The notes: generated by a model not told the origin, from the sequence alone. A stretch of DNA of 64,000 bases from Alteromonas sp. KUL42 (GCF_006538325.1 NZ_BJKK01000011.1:62001-126000), one strand, 5' to 3'; shown: positions 36,612-46,349, counted from the stretch's first letter. Program-made: numbers and translations.

Positions 36612-37028
36612 ATGGAACTCGCCATTACATCATCGGTTTTTTTAGACGAGAATGACGTTGAATTACACGCTATTCGTGCACAAGGGAGTGGCGGGCAAAA
36701 CGTTAATAAGGTAAGTAGCGCAATACATTTGCGTTTTGATATTAAAGCGTCATCGCTTCCCGATAAGCTTAAAGATAAACTACTTGCTCTCAAGGATAGT
36801 CGCGTGACTAACGAGGGCGTTTTCATATTGAAAGCGCAAAACTTTAGGACCCAAGAGCAAAACCGAGAAGATGCATTGACGCGATTGGTCGCTTGGATAA
36901 AAGCGGCGTCAATTGAGCAAAAAACAAGGAAAGCCACGTCGCTAAGTCGCTCTGTAAAAGTGCGCAGAGGTGAGGTTAAAAAGCAGCAAAGTGCTAAAAA
37001 ATCCATGCGCAAGAAAGTGGAATTTTGA
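36612..37028 (+). CDS. arfB: Alternative ribosome-rescue factor ArfB (YaeJ)
   Basis: The 138-aa protein has the GGQ motif in 'IRAQGSGGQNVNKVSSAIHLRF', which places the catalytic Gln in the peptidyl-transferase centre, then 'SRVTNEGVFILKAQNFRTQEQNREDA' and a lysine/arginine-rich tail (KVRRGEVKKQQSAKKSMRKK) that enters the mRNA channel. This is the ArfB/YaeJ arrangement, which releases peptides from ribosomes stalled without a stop codon. It has its own spacer of about 250 bases upstream. Confidence 0.9.
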   Translation: MELAITSSVFLDENDVELHAIRAQGSGGQNVNKVSSAIHLRFDIKASSLPDKLKDKLLALKDSRVTNEGVFILKAQNFRTQEQNREDALTRLVAWIKAASIEQKTRKATSLSRSVKVRRGEVKKQQSAKKSMRKKVEF

Positions 37029-37154
37029 GTTAAAATAGCCTAAAGTATAAGACTAATCAAAGGTGTCATTTCGCAAGACAATGGAAACTTCAATTATAAT
37101 ATCGAATGTGTCTGGCGTTAGTGCTGAATATCGGAACTTAGGGAACCAAATAAA

Positions 37155-37829
37155 GTGACTCGTTCAGACGTAATTCCCATGGTGTTATTTGCTGCCATCG
37201 TTATATCGCTTGGGATTAATACACCAGAAGCAGCCAGCGAGATAATAGCTCGCCTGTTCAACAAATCTATTTCCAATAGCGAATTACAGCCGTCTAAGGC
37301 TGATGTCGACCGTTTTCAAGCCATCTTAACCGACAAGTCAGAAAAAGAGGTTCGCGACTTACTAGCGCAGCGAGCACTTGGCAGCAAAATAACAGAATCT
37401 GTTCTTGCCGATTTTGCTGAGAAAAACGCTATTGAGCCGAGTGAAAGCGAAATTCGCTCGGCGTATTCTGTTATAAAATTATGGACTGTCGATTTAGACG
37501 CTAATTCAAATTATCAGCAAGATGAACTGGAGCGCTACCGATTGGCAATGGCTGAAGGTATGGCAAAAAGCTGGAAAGTGTCTAAAGCCTTGTATGAAGC
37601 ATACGGTGGTGATGTCGTATTCCAGCAAGATAACCCACTCACTCCTGTAGGGGCATATCAAAAGCTGTTTGAGCAATACAGAGAAAAAGGTGAGTTCGTC
37701 ATATACGATCCGGTTTTCAAAGCCGCTTTTTGGAGTTCAGTTAAAATGAAATACACCAAAACTTATGATGAAGACAACATTGATTTTTCTCTGCCGTGGT
37801 GGGAAAAGAGTATAAACGACTCACAGTAG
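37155..37829 (+). CDS. Hypothetical protein with SurA-N-like start
   Basis: A GTG start (AGGGA upstream) gives 224 aa. The N-terminus has one hydrophobic segment (signal or anchor, about 8-27), then 'IIARLFNKSISNSEL', which is like the start of SurA-type chaperones, but no parvulin PPIase domain follows. The remainder is helical with a Trp/aromatic-rich C-terminus. Being exported is likely; function is not recognised. It stands alone, with ArfB upstream in the same direction. Confidence 0.55.
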   Translation: MTRSDVIPMVLFAAIVISLGINTPEAASEIIARLFNKSISNSELQPSKADVDRFQAILTDKSEKEVRDLLAQRALGSKITESVLADFAEKNAIEPSESEIRSAYSVIKLWTVDLDANSNYQQDELERYRLAMAEGMAKSWKVSKALYEAYGGDVVFQQDNPLTPVGAYQKLFEQYREKGEFVIYDPVFKAAFWSSVKMKYTKTYDEDNIDFSLPWWEKSINDSQ

Positions 37830-37889
37830 TAGTGCTAAGTTGCACCACTCATTAATTCGCACTACTTACCAACAAGCTCTAGAATGTAT

Positions 37890-38669
37890 TCAGGCAGTTA
37901 AAGATTTCAAATACGTGTCGCTGTCTTGTTTTTTATCGATTTTGTGCTGATCTTCACTACGTCCTTTTTTCCAATAACTACTAATATACATTTGATGGTG
38001 TGGCACTAACTTTTCATCCTTTAGCCACTTCCGAATGGCACGCATATCTGAAAACTCACACGCCACCCATACAGCAGGCCTTCCTGATAGCCAATTCAAG
38101 CTATCAAGTGCTGCTGGTAAAGACATTTCAGTAGCCCAAATGATTTCTACGCCAACAGGCTTTTCGCAGACCACTATATCAGTTTCATGTGCGACAGAGA
38201 TTACGGCAAAGCCTGTCGCATTACTTGGCAAAGTTGATAAGTAATTTCGAATACTAGGAAGTGCAGTCATATCCCCTGCAAAGAGTACCCAATCATATTC
38301 ACTACTTAATGGCTTACTTTGACCAGGCCCCGCGATCATGATGCTATCACCCGGTTTAGCAATTGTTGCCCAAGCGGAGGCTGGACCAGTGATGCCATTG
38401 TCTGCGTGAATAACCATGTCGATAGACAATTCTTGCTTGTTTGAATCAAAGTGGTTCACTGTATATGTGCGCATTGCCACATGTTGAAGATCACTTGCCG
38501 ATGTAGCTGGATTGCCTTGCAAATCGAACATCAGTTTTATATATGCACCAGGTGAAACGCTAGGGAATGTAGATAACTCATCGCCTGTGAACCATATGCG
38601 TTGAACACTCGGGGTAATTCGCTGTGATTTTGATATTGTTACTTTACGCGGGGTGGGGGCTGCCATCAT
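37890..38669 (-). CDS. Siderophore-interacting protein (FAD ferric-siderophore reductase)
   Basis: The 259-aa protein matches the ViuB/SIP family: the FAD-binding strand R-x-Y-T in 'MRTYTVNHF', then 'VIHADNGITGPASAWATIAKPGD', 'SIMIAGPG' and 'WVLFAGDMTALPSIRNYLSTL' (the SIP NAD(P)H-side motif), and the C-terminal 'AVWVACEFSDMRAIRKWL' typical of the family. It reduces Fe3+-siderophore in the cytoplasm to release iron. The Fur-like box about 33-51 bases upstream of the ATG suggests iron repression. An MFS gene further upstream may be linked. Confidence 0.85.
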   Translation of the reverse strand: MMAAPTPRKVTISKSQRITPSVQRIWFTGDELSTFPSVSPGAYIKLMFDLQGNPATSASDLQHVAMRTYTVNHFDSNKQELSIDMVIHADNGITGPASAWATIAKPGDSIMIAGPGQSKPLSSEYDWVLFAGDMTALPSIRNYLSTLPSNATGFAVISVAHETDIVVCEKPVGVEIIWATEMSLPAALDSLNWLSGRPAVWVACEFSDMRAIRKWLKDEKLVPHHQMYISSYWKKGRSEDQHKIDKKQDSDTYLKSLTA

Positions 38670-38701
38670 TACTCCTTAGTAGAAAGAGTATTAAGTTTAT
38701 T

Positions 38702-38720
38702 TGGTAATAATTATCATTTC
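38702..38720. promoter_or_regulatory. Putative Fur box upstream of the siderophore-interacting protein gene
   Basis: TGGTAATAATTATCATTTC (38702-38720) reads on the minus strand as GAAATGATAATTATTACCA, close to the Fur consensus GATAATGATAATCATTATC in its ATGATAAT-x-ATTA core. Its position just before the gene start fits an iron-repressed promoter. Confidence 0.65.
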
Positions 38721-38813
38721 CATTTCTAAAGCTGGGATAGTGAGAGAGATTTTATTCGGCTTTTTAGATTTGTATTACCGAAGGTCTCTCTAGGAAGATT
38801 TTAGACAAAGAAA

Positions 38814-38832
38814 AAGGGGCATAAAGCCCCTT
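38814..38832 (-). terminator. Terminator for the minus-strand MFS gene
   Basis: AAGGGGC at 38814-38820 pairs with GCCCCTT at 38826-38832; on the minus strand the stem is followed by five T, so it ends transcription that comes from the MFS gene (39075-40286). Confidence 0.7.
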
Positions 38833-39074
38833 AAAAAACCACAACATCACTTGGAAAACACATTAAACACCACAAAGACGCACACTCTACGACTTTATGT
38901 ATTAAGTAAGATGTCAAAATCTTGGAAAGGTTCCGTCTTTAAAATAATTTCTAATCAAAATTATTTATCAGATTGAAAATCAAGAAATTATTATCTTGAA
39001 CTTACCAAGCTATGGAACATATTTATCGCTTGAAGGTGCTTTAAATTAAAATGTACTGTAACGGTCAATAGGCG

Positions 39075-40286
39075 CTAGTGTTTGGGAGCTGCGCGCTTTA
39101 AAGCGATGAATACCAAACAAGTTGTTACTGATAGCAGTGCCGATGCAATACCAAAGGGCAATGCAATATTCTGTTGATAAAGTAGCGCGGCAAGCGGTGG
39201 ACCAAAAATGTACCCCATGGCCGGTGTGGCAGTGATCAGCCCTGTTATTGTGGATTGCTGTGAAGGGGTACAGTAAGTCGTAGCCGCTGCTGCCAGTGAC
39301 GGGTATGCCATTCCCATGCCTAAGCCCATACATGCCATGGCTACATAAAGTACATATAAGGTTTCATGCAAAAATAGCATGCAATAGGCAATCGCCAATA
39401 TGGGCAGTGACAATGCAATCATACCTTCTTTGGTCATTCGTGCTTTTTGCACCACCGTATATTGAATGGCAAGGGATGCCGCAGCACTACTCATCATTGC
39501 AAAACCTACTTGCTGTGCTGCATCTACTGGACTTAATTGATAAAAGTCGATGAAATAGAAGCCTAATGATTGTTGCATCATTGCCATAGCAAAAAAGACA
39601 CAAACGCATGCACCAACAAATATAAAAGGAATTTTGGTAGCGGCTTCATTGACATCATTGTGAGAAGTCACAGACTGGTGTTGATCAGTAGAAGGGAGAG
39701 CAGGCAGTTTTATATAAACCAGAAATAGCGCGAGCAAGGTAAGAATGATAATACTGTAAAGCGGCGCTAGTAGGCCAAATCCTACCAGTAAACCTGCATA
39801 AGCAGGCCCGAGTATTTGCCCAACGTTGCTTGCTGATGTAACTTTACTGATTGCACTTACTCTTGTTTGTGGTGAGCTAATTGCAACTGCATATCCAACT
39901 GCTGATGGCGGTGTAGCTGACATAATTGTTGATTGTAAACTTCGGCTGATAAGCAAAGCTAAAAAAAGATTGGTGCCACTGATAATACCTTCAAAGCCTG
40001 CCATCCAGGTTGTAGCAAAAGCAAACGTACCAATGCTATATCCTGCTAGTCCAATCATGAGAATACGCTTAAAGCCAGAACGCTTAGCTATTTTACTCCA
40101 CACACTGGTTCCCAAGGCGAAGATAAAGGCGGAACTAGACATAATTGCCGCTATATGAAACTCAGACAACGCTGCTTCACGGCCCAGGGAAGGTAGTGTT
40201 GTCAACATCACACTTTGGCCTACCGAAGTAGCGAGCAATGCACAAAACAAAACTCTGAAAACGATTGAAGTGGACGGTGTTAACAC
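39075..40286 (-). CDS. Major facilitator superfamily transporter
   Basis: The 403-aa membrane protein has about 12 hydrophobic helices. The MFS motif A appears as 'GTSVWSKIAKRSGFKRIL' between helices 2 and 3, and a long cytoplasmic loop splits the protein after helix 6 (STDQHQSVTSHNDVNEA). The layout is that of a drug or siderophore exporter such as PvsC. The gene lies upstream of the siderophore-interacting protein gene on the same strand, though separated by a terminator. Substrate is inferred only weakly from this neighbour. Confidence 0.8.
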   Translation of the reverse strand: MLTPSTSIVFRVLFCALLATSVGQSVMLTTLPSLGREAALSEFHIAAIMSSSAFIFALGTSVWSKIAKRSGFKRILMIGLAGYSIGTFAFATTWMAGFEGIISGTNLFLALLISRSLQSTIMSATPPSAVGYAVAISSPQTRVSAISKVTSASNVGQILGPAYAGLLVGFGLLAPLYSIIILTLLALFLVYIKLPALPSTDQHQSVTSHNDVNEAATKIPFIFVGACVCVFFAMAMMQQSLGFYFIDFYQLSPVDAAQQVGFAMMSSAAASLAIQYTVVQKARMTKEGMIALSLPILAIAYCMLFLHETLYVLYVAMACMGLGMGMAYPSLAAAATTYCTPSQQSTITGLITATPAMGYIFGPPLAALLYQQNIALPFGIASALLSVTTCLVFIALKRAAPKH

Positions 40287-40374
40287 AATGAGAGCTCTTA
40301 TTGATAAGGCGTGGATACATTGACAATACTACCACGAGAGCGTTGTTATCGCGTGTTTTTGATTAAAAAGCGCA

Positions 40375-40398
40375 AAAAAATGCCCGCTAAACGCGGGC
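40375..40398 (-). terminator. Minus-strand intrinsic terminator of a candidate sRNA or leader
   Basis: GCCCGC and GCGGGC (40382-40387 and 40393-40398) face across a 5-base loop; on the minus strand the stem is followed by ATTTTTTT (through 40375), a textbook intrinsic terminator. It ends about 88 bases before the MFS start. Confidence 0.75.
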
Positions 40399-40480
40399 TA
40401 AAATCAGAGGTATGTTAAGACCTTGAATGGTCTTAGAAGGGAGAGGTTGTTGCCAGGGGCAACATCCTTTCTATGGTTTC
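40375..40480 (-). ncRNA. Candidate small RNA or structured 5' leader
   Basis: Reading the minus strand from about 40480, three hairpins appear in a row: GTTGCC...GGCAAC (about 40449-40463), AAGACC...GGTCTT (40418-40433), and the terminator GCCCGC...GCGGGC followed by seven T. No ORF of note overlaps, and the region is the longest gene-free stretch (560 bases) in the window. It could be a free sRNA, or the leader of the MFS gene with an intrinsic terminator as a switch. A promoter was not confidently found. The family was not recognised. Confidence 0.4.
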
Positions 40481-40846
40481 GCTGAAGTTACACACATAAA
40501 ACATTCAACGAATCCAAATAAGTAGGTAGTTCATCATTTGTACTGACATTCACTAGTCTAAACTACGATTAACAACCTATATATTTGGTTTATGCTTGTT
40601 CTATGCCACAAGGTTAAATAGAGGTCTATATTTATTTAACTATTTGTTTTTATTTTATTATTTTTGATTTTCTTTAAAGTTGTGTCGAAATGATTCAAGG
40701 CGAGTTTGTAGATTTTACATTGGCCTGTGTAACGTTTTGCAAACACTACAGAGGTAGCTCAACTCAAAATGTCCTTGATCTTTTTACATCAATATAAGAT
40801 TATCTTTATATAAGTATTTTCTTATTTAACTTGGCGGAGCTTTCAG

Positions 40847-43486
40847 ATGCCAGCGGCAATCATTGAAAAACTGTTGTTTTTATCTACACATAAAGCGAAA
40901 TGGGTGTATGCGATACTCTTAGCTGTGGTTTTGTTTTGTGCATTTCAGATGCGATTGATCACGATTGATACCGACCCTGAAAATATGCTCGAAGAATCAC
41001 ATGCAGCCCGTGTATTTCACAATGACGTGAAGAAAACATTCTCAATGTATGATGCCATTGTTGTGGGAGTGATAGCGCCAAATGAATCCCCTAATAGCAG
41101 CTCGGTAAAAGGCGAAAGCAAAGGCATTTATACGCCAGAAAGCATAAGTGCCATTGACAAAGTTACTCAGCATATTCTAAGTATTGATGGTGTTATTACC
41201 CGTGATGTTATGTCGTTTTCAACGGTGGATAACATTACGCAGGGTGAGCAAGGTGAGCTTGTTTTCTCATGGCTGATGGCTACGCCACCAAAATCAGAGG
41301 AAGATGCGCAGCATATTGCAAGCTCTATTAAACGTCTTCCCATGCTTTACGACACACTGGCCTCGTCGTCAGGCAATGCCGCTGCAATCTATCTACCTAT
41401 TAAAGACAAGAATGAAAGTTACCGAATAGCTGAAGATATAAGAGGTTTTATTGATAGCCAGATTTCCCAGCTTGGTAGTCAAGCACAGCCTGGTAGTCAA
41501 ACACAGCTTGAGTGGCATATCACTGGACTTCCTGTTGCTGAGGATCAATTCGGTGTAGAAATGTTTGTTCAAATGGGCATTGCCGCACCTGCTGCGGGCT
41601 TGATGATTTTCATATTGCTCTTTGTGTTTTTCCGCAATATTACCCTTATTACTGCTCCTATGGTGGTAGCGATGGCAACGGTCATCATTACCATGGGCGC
41701 ACTTATTGGTATGGGCTTTACCGTGCATATCATGTCATCAATGATAGCCATCTTTTTAATGCCTATCGCAGTAGTCGATTCGGTACATATTCTGTCGGAA
41801 TTTTCTGACAGGTATAAACCAGGGCAGCACGCAGACGAAGTAATCACAACGGTAGTCGAACACTTGTTTAAGCCCATGATGTTTACATCACTCACCTCTT
41901 CAGCAGGCTTCTTTTCACTAATGCTTACGCCTATTCCGCCTGTACAAATATTTGGTGCGTATATTGGCTTTGGTATTTTGCTTGCTTTTGTGATCACGCT
42001 GACCTTCATTCCCGCTTATATCTCAAGAATGTCGGATGCATCGCTAATCAAATTGCAACAAGCTCTGCACAAAGAAGAACACAACGGCGAAATTTCGGTT
42101 TCTCTGCTACAGCGCAGTATCAACCGTATTCGTCATGTTGCACTTAATTACAAAAGCGCACTGCTAATTATTTTTGCGGTAGTATCTGGTGTTTCAGTAT
42201 GGGGAATTACGCAAATTCAAATTAATGATAACCCTGTGCGCTGGTTTAAACCTGGCCATGAAATACGCGTTGCAGATCGCGCGTTAAATCAAGAATTTGC
42301 TGGTACATATAACGCCTATATTGTGATTAAAGATGTGACCAATAAAGACAGTGCACTGGACCTACTAAGCGCTGCTGCATTACCAGAATCACTGAATGTT
42401 TGGAAAGCGTCTACCATGCAGTTGCTTCGAAATGAAGCTGATAGTGAAGACACAGAAAACAGCTTTAATACATTGTCTATGCAAATAGACGACGCACTAT
42501 TTAGTGACCTAGAGACGGATGCTTTAGATGCGCTAGAGGCTTTGCTCACAAAGGTAGAAGCGCTCAAAACTAGTAGCAAAACATTTCAGCAGCCAAGTAA
42601 CGTAGCCCTGCTATCAGACTTGCAAGATTATTTAAGCGAGCAATCGCTGGTGGGTAAGTCACAATCACTGAGTGACGTCGTCAAAGTCGTCAATCGCGAG
42701 TTGCGCTCAGGGCAAGACAAAGATTACGTATTACCGAATACACAAGCTGCCATAGCGCAAACCTTGTTGCAGTTTCAATCTTCTCACCGTCCACAAGATT
42801 TATGGCATTTTGTGACACCTGATTACAAAGAAACCCTTGTGTGGTTGCAGCTAACCAGTGGTGACAATCAAGACATGACCAAAGTTATTGGCCTGGTTGA
42901 TACCTATTTTGAAAATCACCCACTGCCTGAAGGTTTGGAATATCAGTGGGCAGGAAAAGCGTATTTGAATGTAGTTTGGCAGGAGAACATGGTTGCTGGC
43001 ATGCTCGACAGTTTGCTTAGTGCTTTTATTATCGTTTTCGTGATGATGGTGTTGCTCTTTAGGTCGCTAGTCTTTGGTATCTTGGCCATGTTGCCTTTGA
43101 CAATCACTATTACCTTTATCTACGGTGCCATTGGTATTATCGGCAAGGACTACGACATGCCAATAGCGGTACTTTCAGCATTAACATTGGGTTTGTCTGT
43201 AGATTTCGCTATTCACTTTTTGGCCAGAGCGAAGGAAATTTACAAAGAGACAGGAAATGTTAATACGACCTTGCAAGCTATGTTTGATGAGCCGGCCAGC
43301 GCCATTACGCGCAACGCGTTAGTGATAGCGCTTGGTTTTACTCCGCTGTTACTCGCGCCACTTGTACCTTACATTACAGTGGGTGTTTTTCTTGCCAGTA
43401 TCATGTTTATTTCTGCGCTAGTGACGTTATTGGTGCTGCCTGCAGCAATGCTTTTACTAAAACGTTGGGTTTTCAAGGAGGCCTAA
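40847..43486 (+). CDS. RND/MMPL-family transporter
   Basis: The 879-aa protein has the RND layout: an N-terminal helix, a large periplasmic domain (about 40-240), five to six membrane helices, a second periplasmic domain (about 470-690), and a last membrane block. 'FLMPIAVVDSVHILSEFSDRY' and 'ALTLGLSVDFAIHFLARAKEI' are the paired helix-4-type motifs of MMPL/HpnN-like transporters that move lipids using the proton gradient. Two short 'GSQAQP/GSQTQ' repeats lie in the first loop. It is followed by a LolA-like and a beta-barrel protein gene, a trio often seen for lipid export to the outer membrane. Confidence 0.8.
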   Translation: MPAAIIEKLLFLSTHKAKWVYAILLAVVLFCAFQMRLITIDTDPENMLEESHAARVFHNDVKKTFSMYDAIVVGVIAPNESPNSSSVKGESKGIYTPESISAIDKVTQHILSIDGVITRDVMSFSTVDNITQGEQGELVFSWLMATPPKSEEDAQHIASSIKRLPMLYDTLASSSGNAAAIYLPIKDKNESYRIAEDIRGFIDSQISQLGSQAQPGSQTQLEWHITGLPVAEDQFGVEMFVQMGIAAPAAGLMIFILLFVFFRNITLITAPMVVAMATVIITMGALIGMGFTVHIMSSMIAIFLMPIAVVDSVHILSEFSDRYKPGQHADEVITTVVEHLFKPMMFTSLTSSAGFFSLMLTPIPPVQIFGAYIGFGILLAFVITLTFIPAYISRMSDASLIKLQQALHKEEHNGEISVSLLQRSINRIRHVALNYKSALLIIFAVVSGVSVWGITQIQINDNPVRWFKPGHEIRVADRALNQEFAGTYNAYIVIKDVTNKDSALDLLSAAALPESLNVWKASTMQLLRNEADSEDTENSFNTLSMQIDDALFSDLETDALDALEALLTKVEALKTSSKTFQQPSNVALLSDLQDYLSEQSLVGKSQSLSDVVKVVNRELRSGQDKDYVLPNTQAAIAQTLLQFQSSHRPQDLWHFVTPDYKETLVWLQLTSGDNQDMTKVIGLVDTYFENHPLPEGLEYQWAGKAYLNVVWQENMVAGMLDSLLSAFIIVFVMMVLLFRSLVFGILAMLPLTITITFIYGAIGIIGKDYDMPIAVLSALTLGLSVDFAIHFLARAKEIYKETGNVNTTLQAMFDEPASAITRNALVIALGFTPLLLAPLVPYITVGVFLASIMFISALVTLLVLPAAMLLLKRWVFKEA

Positions 43487-43487
43487 T

Positions 43488-44348
43488 ATGTACCAGATTA
43501 AAAAATTATTTTTGCACGGTTTGCGTAACGCTGCGTTGGCTAGTGTTAGTTGCGTTTTCGCTTTTGGTGTATTGGCAGCACCGCAAGCTGGAGAGGGTGA
43601 CAACACGTCTGTTGATGTTAACGCGTTGGTTCAAAAAGCAGAGCAAGTGGCTTACTACGCAGGAAATGATGGCAGGTCGATGGCACGTATGCTGATTGTT
43701 GATGATCAAGGCAGAAAGCAAATGCGTCAATTCACCATTTTGCGCAAAGACGTATTGGATGGTGAAGGCAAAGACACCGGCGATCAACAAATGTTAGTGT
43801 TCTTTAGTCGACCTACAGAAGTGGACGGTACGGTGTTTCGCGTTGAAAAGCACGCTAGTCTTTCTCAAGATGATGATCGCTGGTTATACCTTCCAGCACT
43901 AGACTTAGTGAAGCGCATTGCTGCTGGAGACAAGCGCACATCATTTGTGGGCTCGCATTTCTTCTACGAAGACGTTTCTGGTAGGGCAATTGCGCAAGAT
44001 AGCTTTGAAATGCTCTCACAAACGCCATCACACTATGTGTTAAAAGCCACACCTAAAGCACCAGATACGGTTGAGTTTTCGCACTATGTAGTTGAAATCG
44101 AAAAGTCTACCTATTTGCCCACCACTATTAACTTCTTTAAAGGTGAAGAAAACTATCGCCGTGTTGAAGCGGTTACGGTGGAAAATATTCAGGGCTTTCC
44201 TACGGTAGTTAGAAGTAAAGTGTCTGATTTGGTGTCAGGCGGCTATACCCTGATGGAGTTTAGAGGTGTGCAGTATGACATTGACTTACCGGAGGCAATC
44301 TTCAGTGAGCGAAGCTTACGCGTGCCGCCTCAGGCCTATATTAACTAA
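43488..44348 (+). CDS. Outer-membrane lipoprotein-sorting (LolA-like) periplasmic protein
   Basis: The 286-aa product has a signal peptide (cleaved after VLAA) and a LolA/LppX-like half-barrel: 'MLIVDDQGRKQMRQFTILRKD', 'MLVFFSRPTEVDGTVFRVEK', 'DDRWLYLPALDLVKRI', 'SFVGSHFFYEDVSGR', then 'LPTTINFFKGEENYRRVEA'. The fold carries hydrophobic lipid through the periplasm. It begins one base after the RND stop, with GGAGG at the stop, so the two are one unit. Confidence 0.8.
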   Translation: MYQIKKLFLHGLRNAALASVSCVFAFGVLAAPQAGEGDNTSVDVNALVQKAEQVAYYAGNDGRSMARMLIVDDQGRKQMRQFTILRKDVLDGEGKDTGDQQMLVFFSRPTEVDGTVFRVEKHASLSQDDDRWLYLPALDLVKRIAAGDKRTSFVGSHFFYEDVSGRAIAQDSFEMLSQTPSHYVLKATPKAPDTVEFSHYVVEIEKSTYLPTTINFFKGEENYRRVEAVTVENIQGFPTVVRSKVSDLVSGGYTLMEFRGVQYDIDLPEAIFSERSLRVPPQAYIN

Positions 44349-44370
44349 CTAACTGACTTGAAGAAGAGCC

Positions 44371-45984
44371 ATGACGGTACACAGTGTCTTTCGCCATTTT
44401 CGATGTAGTACATTACCAATAGCTTCCTTGTTGTTGGTAAGTGTTAGCTTCAGTGCTTTTGTCTCAAGAGCTGCCGCGCAAGATACTGTGAATAAAGAGT
44501 CTGTGAATCAAGAGCTTGTAACCCAAGAAGCTACACCTCAGAAAGCTATACCTCAAAAAGCTAATTCGAATGAATTACAGTCAAGCAAGCTATCTTCTGT
44601 TCCGCAGCAATCAGAACAATCATCGAATGATGAATGGGCTGACTTTGACACCTTTGATAAAAACGATACAAACGACGATCAGCATAGATCTAGTGAGGCC
44701 AATGATGAATTTTCTGATGCTTTCTCGAGTGATTGGGGAGATGCATCATGGTCAAGTGAAAGCGATACAAATGACGCGCCTTCACTAAGTGGGTTTGCAG
44801 AAATAGCTATTGGCAACCGTTTTAGCAGTGATCCTGCTCTTGATACGCGAAGTACCCTGCGCGATGCCCGTATTCAACTCCGCTCAGATTATAAATTGTC
44901 GACGTCTTCATTTTCAGGGAAGGTGGATTTCTGGTACGACGGTGTAAAAAGTCAGTGGGAGAGCCAAGTAAGAGAGCTGGCTTGGCAGGGAAGTTTAAGC
45001 AGCGTGTTCTCAGGAGCCGATGTCGATGGCCCGACTTGGGCACAAGCATTTGACCTTAAAATAGGTCGACAAGTCCTTACTTGGGGAACAGGAGACTACG
45101 TATTTCTTAATGATCTTTTCCCGAAAGATTACCAATCGTTCTTTGCTGGTAGGGATGATGAATATCTCAAAGCGCCAAGCACTGCCGTGAAACTGTCTGG
45201 CTATTTTAATATTGCAAACATTGATTTGGTATACATGCCGGAATTCGAGCCGGATATTGGTATTACCGGCGAGGTATTCTCTTTTTATAACCCACAAGCA
45301 AAGCTAAATGTTGCGCCAGCATTTACCGTCAGTGATCAAAATCGCCCCAACAATAGCGAGTTGGCTTTGCGTATTTACAGAAATATTGCAGGGGTGGAGT
45401 TTGCTGCGTACGGGTACAGAGGGTTTACTAAACAACCCACGGCTTTTGACGAAAATGGACAGCCTCGCTACAGCAAGATGAATGCTTTTGGTACAAGTGC
45501 TGTGACGCCATTGGGTAAGGGAATAGCGAATGCGGAGTACGTATTTTATAACAGTATTGAAGATGTAGACGGCACAAACCCTTTTATTGCCAATGATCAA
45601 AGCCGATTTTTGTTGGGCTACAGTCAAGAGCTTGTGCCTAACGTTATGGGTGCTGTGCAGTGGTACACCGAATACACCCATGATAGTGAAGGGCTAGACA
45701 GATTATTTGACACGCCAGAAAGTGTTCAAGAGAAGTATCGCCACTGGGTTACCACACGCCTTACTTGGATGGCATTACGCCAAACCCTTACATTAAATGG
45801 CTTTTTGTTCTATTCGCCCAGTGATGACGACGGCTATTTGAAGACAACTATTACTTATTCACCAACGGATAAATGGCAAATACGAGGCGGAATTAACTTA
45901 TTCAAAGGTAACCAGCCATTTACATTTTGGGGGCAGTTCGAAGATGCGAGTAATGCTTACGTTGCCTATCGCTACTTTTTCTAA
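44371..45984 (+). CDS. Outer-membrane beta-barrel protein of the lipid-export trio
   Basis: The 537-aa protein has a signal peptide (cleaved near RAAAQ) followed by about 100 low-complexity Gln/Ser/Asp-rich residues with short repeats (QEATPQKAIPQKA), then a barrel-like region with 'GFAEIAIGNRF', 'DARIQLRSDYKL' and alternating strands to a C-terminal Phe (VAYRYFF). It has the DUF1302-type neighbourhood (RND plus LolA-like). I take it as the outer-membrane end of the same transport path. Start at 44371 is 22 bases after the LolA-like gene. Confidence 0.65.
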   Translation: MTVHSVFRHFRCSTLPIASLLLVSVSFSAFVSRAAAQDTVNKESVNQELVTQEATPQKAIPQKANSNELQSSKLSSVPQQSEQSSNDEWADFDTFDKNDTNDDQHRSSEANDEFSDAFSSDWGDASWSSESDTNDAPSLSGFAEIAIGNRFSSDPALDTRSTLRDARIQLRSDYKLSTSSFSGKVDFWYDGVKSQWESQVRELAWQGSLSSVFSGADVDGPTWAQAFDLKIGRQVLTWGTGDYVFLNDLFPKDYQSFFAGRDDEYLKAPSTAVKLSGYFNIANIDLVYMPEFEPDIGITGEVFSFYNPQAKLNVAPAFTVSDQNRPNNSELALRIYRNIAGVEFAAYGYRGFTKQPTAFDENGQPRYSKMNAFGTSAVTPLGKGIANAEYVFYNSIEDVDGTNPFIANDQSRFLLGYSQELVPNVMGAVQWYTEYTHDSEGLDRLFDTPESVQEKYRHWVTTRLTWMALRQTLTLNGFLFYSPSDDDGYLKTTITYSPTDKWQIRGGINLFKGNQPFTFWGQFEDASNAYVAYRYFF

Positions 45985-46050
45985 TGTGCCCAAAACGCCA
46001 CAACAAAATTAATTTATATAAACTGACCGTTTAAGAAGAGAGGAAATATC

Positions 46051-46263
46051 ATGTCTCAAGAAAAAGCATTAACCGCATTTGCGGGCTTTATGGTGCTATT
46101 GTCGGTTGCGCTTACTTATTTTGTACACCCAAATTTCATGTGGTTTACGGTATTTATTGGCGCCAACTTGTTTCAACAAAGTTTCACTGGGTTTTGCCCT
46201 GCAACCATCTTCTTTAAGAAGGTTTTGGGCCTTAAAAGCGAACGTGAGCTAGCTCAAAAATAA
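46051..46263 (+). CDS. DUF2892 small inner-membrane protein
   Basis: This is a 70-aa protein with a good GAGG ribosome site, two transmembrane helices, and the family's 'FTGFCPATIFFKKVLGLK' C-terminal block, which includes the conserved Cys-Pro. It is found in YgaP-type and related proteins, where it is linked to sulfur metabolism, though alone here. It follows the RND trio in the same direction and may be co-transcribed. Confidence 0.8.
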   Translation: MSQEKALTAFAGFMVLLSVALTYFVHPNFMWFTVFIGANLFQQSFTGFCPATIFFKKVLGLKSERELAQK

Positions 46264-46318
46264 CAAATGTGCTTCTTCAATACCGTCCGTTTAACCGCAA
46301 GGGATAACGCTTAAACGC

Positions 46319-46349
46319 ATGGCGCGCAATTAAATCAAAATCGCGCCAT
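46319..46349 (+). repeat. Hairpin downstream of DUF2892 gene
   Basis: ATGGCGCG pairs with CGCGCCAT across 15 bases. It has no T run, so it is a hairpin of unknown role, possibly a weak terminator. Confidence 0.4.
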
